A stretch of DNA of 64,000 nt from Okapia johnstoni (taxonomy: Eukaryota; Chordata; Mammalia; Artiodactyla; Giraffidae): positions 5,890,001-5,954,000 of the forward strand of contig JAGTYA010000024.1 of assembly GCA_024291935.2 (NCBI GenBank), in the 5' to 3' direction. This document shows positions 20,840 to 32,648 of this stretch, piece by piece. The translations under genes and the position numbers were made by a program. The notes below the pieces were generated by a model. It worked only from the letters and a program-made list of their open reading frames with translations. It had not been told where the DNA came from and did not search any database. Numbering within the stretch: the first letter of the stretch is position 1; each line of letters begins with the position of its first letter.

Positions 20840-21662
20840 TTTCAATTATGGTTTTCTCAGGGTATAAGCCCAGTAGTGGGATTGTTGGTCATATGGTAGT
20901 TCTGGGACTTCCCTGGTAGCTCAGCTAATAAAGAATCTGCCTGAAATGCAGGAGACCCTGATTCAATTCCTGGGTCAGGAAGATCCCCTGGAAAATGGAT
21001 AGGTTACCCACTCCAGTTATCCCTGGGCTTCCCTGGTGGCTCAGACAGTAAAGCATCTCCCTGTAATGCAGGAGACCTGGGTTTGATCCCTGGGTTGGGA
21101 AGATCCCCTGGAAGAGGGCATGGCAACCCACTCCAGTATTCTTGCCTGGAAAATCCTCATGGACAGAGGAGCCTGGCGGGCTACAGTCCATAGGGTCACA
21201 CAGAGTCCGACACGACTGAAGCAACTTAGCATGCACGCACGCATGGTAGTTCTATTCCTAGTTTTTTAAAGGAATCTCCACACTGTTCTCCGCAGTGGTT
21301 GTATCAGTTTACATTCCCACCAAGAGTGCAAGAGGGTTCCCTTTTCTCCACATCCTCTGAACCTATTTGTAGGGCAGTAATGGAGATGCAGACATAGAGA
21401 ACAGACTTGTGGACACAGTGTGGGAAGAAGAGGGTGGGACAAATTGAGGGAGTAGCATATACACTCCAAAATGTAAAATAGATAGCCAGTGGGAATTTGC
21501 TGCGTGACAACCTAGAGGGGTGGGATGGAATGGGAGATGGGAGGGGGGTTCACAAAGGAGGGGACTTTTGTATACCTGTGACTGATTCATGTTGATGTAT
21601 GGCAGAAACCAGCAAAATACTGCAAAGCAATTATTCTCCAATAAAAAATTACAAAAACAAAA
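20840..21662. mobile_element. L1 3' end with 5' inversion (twin-primed)
   Basis: 20840-21361 (minus the SINE inside) is L1 in minus orientation, from the 3' part of ORF2 ('cagtagtgggattgttggtc', 'ttacattcccaccaagagtg'). From about 21363 to 21662 it is L1 3' end in plus orientation ('gtaaaatagatagccagtgg', 'gcaaagcaattattctccaa', A-rich tail). Such a head inversion is the known product of twin priming. Possible target duplication 'aaacctaagcctc' / 'aaaccctgagtct'. Confidence 0.85.
20893..21253 (+). mobile_element. Dimeric Bov-tA/ART2A-type SINE with exact target duplication
   Basis: Two tRNA-like heads in tandem (20904 'gggacttccctggtagctca', about 21028 'gggcttccctggtggctcag') share one 3' body ending 'gtccgacacgactgaagcaa'. 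Flanked exactly by 'atggtagttct' (20893-20903, 21243-21253). It sits inside the inverted part of the L1, so it is younger than that L1. Confidence 0.93.
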
Positions 21663-22043
21663 ACCCTGAGTCTGGCAACTAAAAAACTGCAGAAGGCTGC
21701 AAATAAGAACAGAGCTTATTTAGGATCTTAAAAACTACAGTTTGGGAAGAAGAGATTGAGTTAAAACAGAAAGAGCATTATGGGGGAGAGAAAGAGTCAA
21801 GGGCTTATTAAGGAAAAGACCACAAGGCTGTACTCTGACACAAGAAAAGAAATATTTGTCCTGAGGTGATGGCTGTCAGGAGCTGTTTTAGGGTAAGGGT
21901 CCCATAGATATCTTGAGTTTCTGGCAGATGCTCTGGATGCTTTCCTAAAGATGATAAGTGGTCAAAGGTCGGATTCCCTCCCAGCTGGGGTGAGCATAAA
22001 TCACCCTTCCTCTGCTTGAATTCAGAGAGCTCTCTTAGCCATG

Positions 22044-22241
22044 CAAGTGGAAGTGAAAGTCTCTCAGTCGTGTCCGACTCTTTGCGACCCCATGGACTAT
22101 ACAGTCCATGGAATTCTCCAGGCCAGAATACTGGAGTGGGTAGCCTTTCCCTTCTCCAGGGGATCTTCCCAACCCAGGGATCAAACTCAAGCCTCCCGCA
22201 TTGCAAGCAGATTCTTTACCAGCTGAGCCACAAGGGAAGCC
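22044..22241 (-). mobile_element. Bov-tA SINE
   Basis: Antisense: 'gtggaagtgaaagtctctca', 'ccaggccagaatactggagt', 'accagctgagccacaaggga'. Inserted directly after the 'ctcttagc' block of the MER21-like element. Confidence 0.94.
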
Positions 22242-22764
22242 CTCCCTACTCCACTGTTATTTTCCTTTCACAGGCTTCAGCCCAGCCTGTATAAGATGAT
22301 TTGCTGTGTCACCTTGGACTAGGGTCTTCCTCTTTGGTGTCTGAGATATTGTGATATATATATATAAGAAATATATATATATGAAATTTTATATATAAAT
22401 CTTTGGTCTCCACTGTTTCTGACACAGAGCTCCTAAAATTCTAGGAATTTCCTAAGCGTTGAGAGCAATAAAGGTGTCATGCTGTATGAATGAGATGACT
22501 TTTTTGGAAAGCACCTAGGTTAAACCTCAGGATGGGGACTGGTTGCCAGGGGAACCAACCAGGTGATTAGGGGGTTAGAACTTTCAGTCCCTCCCCTCCC
22601 CCAGCCCCCACCAATCTCCAGGGAGCTGAGAGAGGCTAGACTCCCAGTTCAATCACCAATGGTCAGTGATTGAATCCACCGTTCCTGTGTAAGGAAGCTT
22701 CTTCCCACACACCTTGCCCTGTGCAACTCTTCCATGAGGCCATTCCCGAGCTATATCTTTTTAT

Positions 22765-23018
22765 AATTAACCAGTAATCATTAAGCGTGTGTGCTCAGTC
22801 GTGTCCGACTCTTGGTGACCCCCATGGACTGTAGCCTCCCAGGCTCCTCTGTCCATGGAATTTTCCAGGCAAGAATATTGGAGTGGTTTGCCATTTCCTA
22901 TTCCAGGGGATCTTCCTGACCCAGGGATCAAACCCACACCTCTTGTGTCTCCTGTACTGGCAGGCAGATTCTTTATTAACAGCACCACCTAGGAAGCCCT
23001 CGAAATAAACCAGTGATC
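22765..23018 (-). mobile_element. Bov-tA SINE with target duplication
   Basis: Antisense SINE about 22780-23000 with a GTGTGTG tail side and a longer CTCCTGTGTCTC-type variant near the head. Flanks 'aattaaccagtaatc' and 'aaataaaccagtgatct' are a diverged target duplication taken from the MER21-like LTR. Confidence 0.92.
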
Positions 23019-23744
23019 TAGCAAGTTAAATGTTTCTCTGGGTCCTGTGAACCCCTCTAGCAAACTAATCAAACCTGAGGGGGAGTCTTGGGATCCTCCC
23101 ATCTCCAGGCAGTTGGTCAGAAGCACAGGGGACAACCTGGACTTGCCATTGGCATCCAAAGTGAGGTGGGCAGGGAGTCGTAGGAATGAGCCCTTCATCT
23201 GTGGGACCTGACACTGTTTCCAGAGAGATAATGTCAGAACTGAGTTCTTTGCTTGTGGTGTGGGAAAAAGTACTTGCATCGGATGTCTCATCTGTAAAAC
23301 GAGGGACATGCTGGGGATGTGACGGACCCCAGTGTTCTTCCTAGTGGTCCAGGTGCTGAAATCCGCTGCAGGGTGGTCCACTCAGTGGGAGGAAGGTTTG
23401 AGGACTAGATGAGGTCTCTCTGCCCAGCTACTCACCCCCTCCTCTTCGTGCCCCTCCTCCTTCCCTCCCTCGCCTTGGGGACCCCATCTGGCACCGTCCT
23501 CATCCCCCGACTCCCCAGATGCGATGGAAAGACTTCAGTGCAACTCAGCCAGGATGCAGAGAACTGAATCTCTCCCTCCAGATGGCAATGTCCTCTCCTG
23601 CTCCAAGCCCTAAACTTAGACGTGTTAGAGCTGAAAACCAGAAGCTGTAGCTGCTCCTTCCGGTAGCTGTCAGCCCACAACCTGTGCTTCAAAAAGCGGT
23701 GCCGCAGAAGAATTGGAAGCAGGGTCGGAAAGAGCTCTCTGCAC

Positions 23745-24440
23745 ACCCACGGGCATCATTACTCACAACAGCTAAAACGCAGCCCAACCGGCCATCGGCA
23801 GATGAGCGGATGAGCAAAATGTTGTCTATCCCTGTGATGGGTAGGGCTCAGAAAAGTCTTAAAAAGGAAATTCTGGCTCATGATATGACACGGATGAACC
23901 TATGTTAAGAGAGACAAGCCAGAGATAAGCCTGGGGGAAGTGAGGAAAGGGGAGATGTTGTTTAATGGGGATGAAGTTTCAGTTTTACAAAGTAGAATTA
24001 CGGCGATGGCTGGTAGTGAGGGTTGCACAACACTAAGAATGCATTCAGTACCACTGAACTATACCCTTAAAAATGGTTAAGATCAGGCCTCCCCGGTGGC
24101 TCAGTGGTAAAGAATCCGCCCGCCAATGCAGCAAACATGGGTTCCATCCCTGGTCCAGGAAGATCCCACATGCCTCAGAGCAATGAAGTCTGTGTGCCAC
24201 CACTATTGAGCCTGCACACTAGAGCCTGTGCTCGACAAGGAGAGAAGCCATGAGAAGCCCGTGCACCGCAAACAGAGAGCAGCCCCCGCTGGCCGTTAAC
24301 TAGAGAAAAGCCCACGCAGCCACGAACACCCAGCTCAGCCAAAAATAAATACACTTGTATTTAAGAGAATGGCTAAGATGGTAAATTTTACATTATGTGT
24401 ATTTAACAATTTTAAAAAATCAAGATAAAAAAACAGTGCC
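23745..24440 (+). mobile_element. Old L1 (L1M-type) 3' end
   Basis: 'ggcatcattactcacaacag', 'gatgaacctatgttaagaga', 'gacaagccagagataag', 'gttgcacaacactaagaatg', 'accactgaactatacccttaa' is the classic end of an old mammalian L1, continuing after the CHR insertion with 'ggtaaattttacattatgtg'. 23285-23745 before it is unique with nothing recognised. Confidence 0.85.
24072..24379 (+). mobile_element. CHR-type SINE, full length, with target duplication
   Basis: Sense element 24084-24367 from 'caggcctccccggtggctca' through 'gaagatcccacatgcctcag', 'gagaagccatgagaagcc' to an A/T-rich tail. Flanked by 'aatggttaagat' (24072-24083) and 'aatggctaagat' (24368-24379). Confidence 0.92.
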
Positions 24441-24680
24441 AAATAATAATAACAACCACTCTATTAACTAGTGAACACTTGCCACCTAAATACTGGGCAC
24501 CGCTTTAAATAATTCACACACAGGAATTTATTTATCTTACAAGCCTGTGAGAAAGAAATGTTTACTTCCATTTTACAGATGAGGAAACTGAGGCAGAAAG
24601 AAGCTAGGTAACTTGTCCAAGGTCACGGGGGCTGGTAATGGCTGACCAGAACTGGACCAGAGACTCGGACTCTTGAATCC
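24440..24680 (-). repeat. MIR SINE, nearly full length
   Basis: Antisense MIR: 'tactgggcaccgctttaaat', 'attttacagatgaggaaact', 'gaggcagaaagaagctaggt', 'aacttgtccaaggtcacggg', ending 'actcggactcttgaa'. One of the best preserved MIRs here. Confidence 0.88.
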
Positions 24681-27600
24681 TCACGGTGACCCATGGGACA
24701 GCCCTCACTAGCCCTGATTTCCTGGACTGTTTGTGGACTTACCCAACAAGACCCCAGAGGGAGGCTCAGGGGAAGCTGAGGGGTATGGACATGGATTCCG
24801 CAGGAGGATGAGGATTGGCCCCCATCAGCCCCTTCCCCATGGTCCCCAGAGCCTCCCAGGGCAGCCCTATGGGGAGTGAACCACACTCAGCCTGGCCTCT
24901 GGAACCCCAGTTCTGTGGCATGGGGAACGGCAAGCACGCGGCACAGGGGAGTCTGGTGGCTACTGGACTCATCCAAGTTTGGGGAAGCAGGTTTTGCATT
25001 CAGTGGGCTAAACCAGGAGCAGCTTGAAGAGTCCACAAGCCCTGAGAAGGCGAGTCACGGAGAGACTCAGAGATTTCCTGCTGTTATTAAAGGGAGTGAC
25101 TAGGGCTTTCTGAGTAAGGGAAAGTTCCCGAGTTTGGTCACCCACGAGGAGGCCAGAGGCAGTTCTGGCCGAGCCCAGGGAAGTCAGATGTCAACTCTGG
25201 CCTCCCATCCTCAGGAAGGTCATCCCCTGGCCCCGGTCACCACTGCCTCCAGGAAGTGACCGCAGCAGGGACCGGCTTCCCTCCCTGTGCCTGGTCAGTG
25301 TGCCCAGACCTTCCCAACCTGCTTCAAAGATTATTACTGTCCTAAAAAATCAAAAAACATAGAGCTGCCATGGGACAGAAGGGAAAGAGGAGGGCCTACG
25401 GTCAGGCGAGTCTCAGTCATTTTCTAGCAAATGAACTTGTGGCCTCAGACAATTCACGTCTCACATCTGAGCCTCGGTTGTTGGGCTGCAAATGGAAACA
25501 ATGACCCGACCTCGCAGACCACGTGAGGCTGAAATGTGATCACAGCCGGTGAGGGTGAGGGTTGACCCGCACTTCCATCACCTCTTTGCTCTTGATGGAA
25601 TGTCTTTTCATGACCCAGGAAGGGAGGAGGTACCAGCCAGTGAAAAGGAACAAGAAAACATTTAAAAGTAAAACATTCCCCATGCCTAAGCTTTGAAAGC
25701 CAAACCTTCCCTCCAGGTTCAGGAGAGGAGCCCCCTTACTGGGTCCTGGCTCTCTGCCACCTTCTTCCCACACTCAGGGGTTCCTACTTTGCTTCTGTGC
25801 CTGGACCAGAGCCAGACAGACACTTGGAGCCCTGCCAGCCACTGAGCCGCTGCCCAGAGAAAGGCCAGGAGCCCAGGCAGTGAGAAGGAGCCAGGAGAGA
25901 GGCCAGAAGCCAGCGGGGAAGACGGTGCATACGGGAGTGTGTGTGCGTGTGTATGTACTCATGTGTGTGCATGAGACAGAGACAGAAAGATGGAAAAGAG
26001 AGAGTGACAGAAAAGAAAGAGCAACAGAGAGAGAGACAGAATGAGAAAGAAAGACAAAGAAGGAAAATTAACTGTGACCCCCTGTCTTGGCCTAGCACCC
26101 CCTCCTCCCTGACCCCCTTTTAACCCCATCTTCACTCCAACACCACCCCAATCTCATCTCCTAGCTCTGGTAAGTCAGCCCCCTTTCTGTAAGTAGTGGT
26201 GTTGATAGCACCGCCCCTGGGGTCCAGTGAACCATCGCACAGTAGGTGTTCAGCGAACACGGCTCTTCCCACACCCCTCACTCAGGGGAAGATCTATTGG
26301 ATGGAACCTGGGCTGCACGTCCCCAGGGAACGACTCACAGGAATCAAGAGCCATCTGATGCCTCCATCACCTCGTCCAGAAAACCAGGACAGCTTTCAGT
26401 TGTTTATTTCTTAAATGTTTTGATGTTTCATTCATGAAATACAGTTTTCCTAAGGCCTCGTGAAATACAGAGGCTGGAGTGAAGGATTTAATGAGAACTC
26501 GGGCCTGTGCTCCCTGAACGCTGCTCCCAGGAGGCTGTGTCTGCTCTAGAGCAGGAGTCGCCATCCTAATTCTGCAAGGGGAGGAAGAGGGGGAGAACCC
26601 TCAGCTACAGGATGGAGTGGGGGTCATGGACCCATTTCACAGGGAGGCAAAGTGGAGTCACCTCAGTATGCATAAACACACACAGTAGCTGGAATGCAGA
26701 TGACAGTTCAGACTTTTCAAAGCACCTAAGAAGAGCACAAGGAAGACAGAATGAATGAAGGACATCCCATTCACAGATTTGACTTGGGTCCCAGAGTGTC
26801 CCTGAGGATGGGGGAGGGCAACTGTCATTATCTCATCTTTCTGGACAAAGAAGCAAAGGCTCAGAAAGGTTAAGCTACTTTCCCAAGGACACACAACAGC
26901 AGCATGTATTCCTGGCTTCTGGGGTGTACTGAGTCCAACTCTCCTTTGACAGACAGGGAAGCTCAGGTTCAGAGAGTGATGATGATGAGCCCGAGGGCAG
27001 TGGCCAGTGTGGTCAGGACCCACCCCCAAGATTTCTCTAACCCAGAACAGGCTGGGTTCCTTGATCCAGGCCTTCTCCTTCTCTCAGACCCCTCTGCATT
27101 CCCACCATCCTGTTCCCCTCCCACCGAGGTGACAAGCCTCGTCCCAGTCCCTCCCTGACCTTAATCTTGGGAGCCAAATGTCTAGTGCTCCCAGGCCACT
27201 GGAGCTGTGCACCCTCTTCAACCCCCTGCAGCCTCCAGGGAGCTGGTCCCATGCATCCTCCCCACCAGAAGGTCGGGGAACACAGGCCTCCCCCACAGGT
27301 GTTCGGCATCAACCCAGGAAGTGGGCTGTGGCCCCTCCTGACCCCAGAACTCAGGTTGCCAAGTCCAGTATTGAAATACCTCTCAGAGCACTGCCACCAC
27401 GCCTCATAACCGGGCCTCACTTACACACCTCCTGTGATGGGACACTCACTCCCCCAAGTCACCCACAACTGGGAGGCAGCCCCAACTGTTAGAAAGCCTT
27501 TCCTTACACTAACCTGAAGACTGGCCCTGTGGCCTTACTGTTCTGTCCCAGACACAACTCTCAGGGCCACCTAGCCTGCATCCGCTTTTCCCATGGCAGC

Positions 27601-28860
27601 GCTCTACATATTTGAAGGAGTGATCACAGTCACTCCTTCATTCATGAAACACTTACTGGAAGACAGCCATGGTGCCTGCTTTCACCCATTTACTCATTCA
27701 TTCATTCATCTCCCTAGGTGCCAGGCCCTAGGCTGGCTCACGGGGAAGCAGCTGTGACACGGTCACAGTCTCTCCCCCAGCACAGCCGGCGAGGCAGGTG
27801 GGTGGACCAGAAGTGACACACGATTTTCAAGTGCAGTGATGCGGTGTGGGGAGGAAAATGGCTGTGGAGCCCGGAGCCCTGAGAAGGGGCCTTTGGGGAG
27901 GAAGAGGGAGGTGAAGAGAGAAAGTTTCAGGCAGAGGGAGCAGAAAGTTCCAAAGCTGAGACTTCGCAGCACCCTGGGGGCCAGAAAACAGTGGGAAGAA
28001 GGCTGGGGGTTGGGGTGGGGTGGTGATGAGGGAGAGGGGGAGGGGTGGGCAAAGCCAGACTCTGCAGGGCACCAAAGCCACGCTGCCCACAGCACCCTGC
28101 ACCCCCTCTTCCCTATCTCCGTGACCCCCATGTCCTGGATGGTCCAGGGGGCCAGAATCCCCCTCACCTTGGTGTTCAGGACACAGAAGCCAGGAGGAAA
28201 GTAGAGAAAAGACCCTGAGGGTCTCCCTAGTCCAGGCTCAGGGGGAGCCCAGGTCAAAGCAAGAGGACCCTGTGACCTACTTCGAGCCCCCAGCACAAGT
28301 GCCAGGCCTGGCCGGGCTCCCCACGAGCTGCAAGGAATCTGGTCCTCAGTACAGCCTGGCAGGATGGAACCACTAATCCACCTGCCGAGGTGTTCAGTGA
28401 AGCACATTCATTCATGTCCCACGCTCCCATGGGGACGGGATTATTGGTCCTGCATGGAGTCACCGTGATTTGTCCAGGTTCACCCAGGTCCCTGGTCCCA
28501 GCACTCAGCTTGGGTCTGGCCCCCACTGGGGCAGAAAAAGGTCAAGATAGGAGTGAAAGGACAGCCCATGCCACGTAAAGGTCCTGCTGGCCAGACAAGA
28601 GCCAGCCTTGGCTCTGCCCTGGGCTCAGGCTCAAGCTCAGGCCTTGGCCAGTCCTGCCCAAGGCTTGATCTCTGGGGGTTGGGGTCACTGAGGTTAAGGT
28701 CTCTGCCAGGGTCAGAGAGATCCAGGGTAGAGTTCTGTCTCAGGGATTCAATAGGTGACCCTCTACTGCCTGTGGTCTCCAGGGAACTGGAAGTTGAGGG
28801 GGTGGGATTGCTGGCTGGGGGTTATCAGGAGGGGTGCCGTCTGGAGACTTGAAGCGGTAG
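24681..28860. other. Long mostly unique, GC-moderate stretch
   Basis: About 4 kb with few repeats: MIR pieces at 25405-25545 (sense) and 26800-26925 (antisense), a purine-rich patch at 25973-26068, and an L2/MIR3-like piece near 27640-27760 with 'cattcattcattcat'. Several open frames exceed 100 codons, the longest 214 codons antisense at 27763-28407, but all are proline/leucine/serine-rich without recognisable domains. I call no gene. Confidence 0.55.
25973..26068. repeat. Purine-rich (GA)n-type low-complexity tract
   Basis: Nearly pure A/G with C at 'gaca' positions, built of GAGA/GACA/AAAG units, preceded by a TG-rich patch. No coding value. Confidence 0.9.
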
Positions 28861-28864
28861 ACAG

Positions 28865-29050
28865 GCTCCGGAATCAGATGCTCCTGTTCAAATCTTGTCT
28901 CTGACTCTGAGCAGCCATGTCCTGGGCAGGCCACATAACCTTTTGGGCCTCAATGTCCCCATCTGTAAAATGGGCTGATAACAGTACTTCCTCATAGGCT
29001 GGTTGTGGGAGGCCAGTTACCCACAGGGCAGGCATTCAGCAGAGCTAGAG
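28865..29050 (+). repeat. MIR SINE, well preserved
   Basis: Sense MIR: 'tgttcaaatcttgtctctga', 'ttttgggcctcaatgtcccc', 'atctgtaaaatgggctgata', 'cctcataggctggttgtggg', 'gcattcagcagagctagag'. Confidence 0.85.
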
Positions 29051-29196
29051 CCCCATCAACGTAAGATGTGATTCCCTGGCAGCCCTGAGAATGTCACCAG
29101 TGGAGATTACCCCGAAAGGACGAATCTGGGAGCCAGGCTCTGGCATTTTCTCCCCTCCACACTGTGATCTTCCCCAAGGCTGTGACCCTTTATCTG

Positions 29197-29209
29197 TAAA
29201 AGGAAGATG

Positions 29210-29245
<36 letters not shown>

Positions 29246-29463
29246 ACGCTCAGTTGTGTCTGTCTCTTTGCAACCCCAGAAACTGTAGCCCACCAGGCTC
29301 CTCCGTCCATGGAATTTCCCAGGCAAGAATACCAGAGTGGGTTGCCATTTCCTTCTCCAGAGGATCTTCCAGACCCAGGGATCGAGCCCACATCTCTTGT
29401 GTCTCCTGCATGGAAGGTGGATTCTTTACCACTGTGCCACCTGGGAAGCTTAAAAGGAAAATG
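29197..29463 (-). mobile_element. Bov-tA SINE with expanded (TG)n tail and target duplication
   Basis: Antisense SINE whose 3' tail has grown into a TG microsatellite (29210-29244). Body 'caccaggctcctccgtccat' to 'accactgtgccacctgggaag'. Flanks 'taaaaggaagatg' (29197-29209) and 'taaaaggaaaatg' (29451-29463), one mismatch, enclose both the SINE and the microsatellite, proving that they arrived together. Confidence 0.96.
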
Positions 29464-29704
29464 GTGATGCCCATTTCCCAGGGCTGTGTTGGGGACGAGA
29501 TGTGAGATCCCCTCCTCCACCCCAGTGCCTGGCACCAAAGAAGGGCCCAGTGAATGTGGATTGCCCGCCTTTCCCCATGAACTTGCCCCAGGCATTGCTG
29601 CAAAGGGGTACCTGTCCCATAGTCTGCATGAGGGGCCTGGAGCCAGGCCAGACCGGAAGGGATTTGGTGGGTTGGCTGGTTGGTAATCCTATAAGCTGAC
29701 AGCC

Positions 29705-29905
29705 AGTTCACTACCTGTGCCAGGTAGAGAACAAAGTGCTTTACGCAGATATTATCCCCCTGAACCCTCCCAACAGCCCAACCAGGCAGCCACTGATGCC
29801 CTCACTTTACAGATGAGCAGTGAGGGCTGAGTAGTGACTCAGGTGAGTAGTGACTTGCCCAAGGCCCCACAGGTGGCAAACTGTGGAACCCAATTAGAAC
29901 CCCGC
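29705..29905 (-). repeat. MIR SINE
   Basis: Antisense: 'caaagtgctttacgcagata', 'ctcactttacagatgagcag', 'gacttgcccaaggccccaca'. A short internal duplication of 'gagtagtgactcagg' type is visible at about 29828-29860. Confidence 0.8.
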
Positions 29906-30317
29906 CAGGCTCCCCCAAGAGCCCACTCTCTCCACCACCCACCCTCCCTGCCAGTAGTAGCAGTGATGAACGAACAGGAGGTGACAGTCCCAGCTGTGAC
30001 AATGAGGCCTGAAGGGACAGAACCCTCTGCTTCCCCTCCAGGAGACCCCATGATTCAGCAGGAGGGGACCCACCTTCTGGCCCTGCCTACAGATTCATTT
30101 TCTAGGACGGGTCTGTCCGGGACACTGTCTCCCACTGTTTTACCTATTGAGCTGAGCAGGCAGGCAGGACAGAAAATAGGTACAGCCAGCATCCCTACAA
30201 GATGGGGACAGAGGAGGGAGAGAGGAGGAACGGAGGAGGGAGGCTGCTCTGCAGTCAGCACTGGATGCTGAGGACACCTATCTGGTGTCAGCTGAAAAAA
30301 ATCGTACAACCTGAGGG

Positions 30318-30565
30318 CTGCGTTGTTGTTGTTGTTGTCGTTCAGTTGCTCAGTCATGTGCGACTCTTTGCAAATCCATGGACTGTCGTACAGCAGGCTT
30401 CTCTGTCCTTTACCATCACCCGGAGCTTGCTCAAACTCCAGGAGCAAGTAACTCAAACTCACTGAGTCAGTGATGCCATCCAACCATCTCATCCTCTGTC
30501 CTCCCCTTCTCCTCCTGCCATCAGTCTTTCCCAGCATCAGGGTCTTTTCCAGTGAGTCGGCTCTC
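30318..30565 (-). mobile_element. BovB 3' end
   Basis: Antisense, with a GTT-repeat tail, 'gttcagttgctcagtcatgt', a small local duplication at 'ctcaaactccaggagcaagtaactcaaactc', and its truncated end near 30563 ('ccagtgagtcggctct'). The 152-bp inverted duplicate begins within a few bases of that end. Confidence 0.92.
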
Positions 30566-30567
30566 TG

Positions 30568-30719
30568 TTCTGTTCTTTGTGCTATTAGGGGGAAACCTGG
30601 CTCAATTTGCATATAATGGGTGGTGATGGGAGGACAAGAGAGAAAAAGGCAGACCTGGAGATGGTAACATGTCTACTCTGATCCCCAGACGCTTCGCAAG
30701 ACCTGAAGACCCAGGAGTC
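30568..30719. repeat. 152-bp inverted duplication, arm 1
   Basis: Reverse complement of 33695-33846 without any gap and with 3 mismatches by my count. It contains an octamer-like 'atttgcat' (30605-30612). I cannot assign it to a repeat family. It ends abruptly on both sides: at the BovB truncation on the left, in unique sequence on the right. Confidence 0.9.
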
Positions 30720-31228
30720 TATCTAAGGACCTGTAAACCATCCTATCTAAGGACCTGTTTTGCCTATTTTTCTAAAGCACAGTGTACTTTATCCTGTTAT
30801 TTGTCCTGAACTCCTTTCATAGTGTCCTTCAGTGGCTGATGACTTGATCTTTGTAGAAATAGGTTGCAGGCAACTTTCTTTGTTTTACCCCAGGCCCCCC
30901 CCTCTGGTGTCTTCCTCCACCCCTCGGCAATTCAGTGACCTTGTTCCTTTTCTCCTCATACTCTGCACCCTGGAACAGTTTCACTCGCAGTGTGGGAAGG
31001 TGGACAGAGGGGAGATGACCATTATTAGGGCTCACAGAGGGTCCCCTCACTTCATGGGATGGGGTTGGTGTTGACACAGGGACAAGCTTTGGAGTATATT
31101 GGTCTCAAATCACTTAAGCATTTTGGGATCAGTTTTTTCGTCTATAAAATAGCACGATATGTGTTGATACTTCTTGAAGCTAGTTGACAGATTCATGGGG
31201 ATTTATTACACTACCCCGTCCACTTTTG

Positions 31229-31602
31229 TATATGTCTAAGTTTAGTTCAGTCACTCAGTCGTGTCTGATTCTTTGCAATGCCATGGATTACAGCACGTCA
31301 GGCTTTCCTGTCCATCGCCAACTCCAGGAGCTTGCTCAAACTCATGTCCATCGAGTCAGTGATGCCATCCAACCATCTCATCCTCTGTCGTCCCCTTCTC
31401 CTCCTGCCTTCAATCTTTCCCAGCATCAGGGTCTTTTGCAGTGAGTCAGTTCCTCACATCAAGTGGCCAAAGTATTGGAGTTTCAGCTTCAGCATCAGTC
31501 CTTCCAATGAATATTCAGGACTCATTTCCTTTAGGATTGACTAGTTTGATCTCCTTGCAGTCCAAGGGACTCTCAAAAGTCTTCTCCAACACCACAGTTC
31601 AA
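31229..31602 (-). mobile_element. BovB 3' part
   Basis: Antisense BovB from 'ttcagtcactcagtcgtgtc' to 'ctccaacaccacagttcaaa'. Well preserved. The stretch 30720-31228 before it is unique with nothing recognised. Confidence 0.94.
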
Positions 31603-31659
31603 AATTTTGTCTGAAATTTTTCATAATAAGAAAGTTTTTTTTTAATGGGATGATAAATC

Positions 31660-31850
31660 ACACCTTAGTAGAAGGAAATAAGATAATAACACATGGAGAG
31701 AGCTCAGTGCTGGGCGAGCCTACAGCAAATGCTCAGCGAGTACCAGCTGTTAAGATATTATTAAACCATCTGGCCCAAGCCCCTGTAATTGTGTGAAGAG
31801 GGAAACAGAGACCCAGAGAAATCAAGAGATGGACTTCAGATTCCAAAGTT
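31660..31850. repeat. Two abutting MIR fragments
   Basis: 31660-31750 resembles a sense MIR 3' end ('gtgctgggcgagcctacagc', 'aaatgctcagcgagtaccag'); 31765-31850 an antisense core ('gagggaaacagagacccaga'). Both are weak. Confidence 0.5.
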
Positions 31851-32154
31851 GTGAATGGGGGTCCAGAAGGAAGGCCAGGGTCCTCAAGGCCTGCATCCCT
31901 CACCTTGCTGGTTCTCAGCCCTGCTGGGTTTCTTCCGGGTGTCCTCAGAGAGACAAGCAAATCCTTGGCTTCAAAGGGTAATTTTCTAATAGGGGTAACA
32001 TTCCTTGTCTCTGGTACTAGACACAGAACCACGTCAGTGCCCTAACGGAGCCCCTGGATTAGGAAGGGTATTGTGGGGAGTGAGCTCAGACACCCATTGA
32101 GCATCTCCTGCATGCCAGGCATGGTGCCAGCCTCTTTAAGTCAGACAAGGCTGT

Positions 32155-32335
32155 GCCCAGATCCCAGCTCTGCTGCTGGCTTGCTATGGCCTAAAGCAAG
32201 TCCTTTACCTTTCTGAGCCTCAGTTTTCTCATCTGTGAAATGGGAACATAAGAGCCACATTAAGGGAGGTTGTAAGGAATAAATGTAATAGCTTATATGA
32301 GGCACCTAGCACACAGCGGGAGCTCACACACTCTA
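32155..32335 (+). repeat. MIR SINE, well preserved
   Basis: Sense: 'agctctgctgctggcttgct', 'cctttctgagcctcagtttt', 'ctcatctgtgaaatgggaac', 'ggttgtaaggaataaatgta', 'aggcacctagcacacagcgg'. Confidence 0.9.
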
Positions 32336-32648
32336 GTTCTCATCCCCTTGGCACTGACTAGATGGGTGACCTGAATGACCCCTGCCCCCTGGCTCCATCC
32401 CCTCCCCAAGGGAACCAGCCTCAGAGCTTCATAATCCTCCCCCACATAGCAGGTGTCTAGAACACCACATTTTCTCTGTCTGCTCCTTACAGACCAACAA
32501 GGCTCATCCTGAGGGCCAGGCTGGGGGCTTAGTGGGTGCAGGGACGAGCAAGGGGACAGGGAGGGGATACACTTTGAGAAATAGTCAGAGGAGGAGCCGG
32601 TAAGCATAACCAGGAACAAAGAGAATATACCCTTCTCTGATGTAAGCC

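Larger units (their letters stand above)
21674..23285 (+). mobile_element. MER21-like ERVL LTR element, copy A
   Basis: A run of blocks, cut by two SINEs, that recurs in the same order at 47.05-51.46 kb: 'gcagaaggctgcaaataa', 'atcttgagtttctggcaga', 'agagagctctcttagc', then the LTR-like part from about 22345 ('gagatattgtg', 'gttgccaggggaaccaacca', 'gtgattagggggttag', 'caaactaatcaaacctgagg', 'ggacaacctggacttgccat'). I recall the latter as MER21 (ERVL class). A TA-dinucleotide patch at 22356-22398 has grown in it. No viral coding domain is visible. Confidence 0.6.

Noticed and set aside
27763..28407. 214-codon antisense open frame
   Set aside because: Low-complexity P/S/L-rich translation, no domain, overlapping frames on the other strand are equally open.
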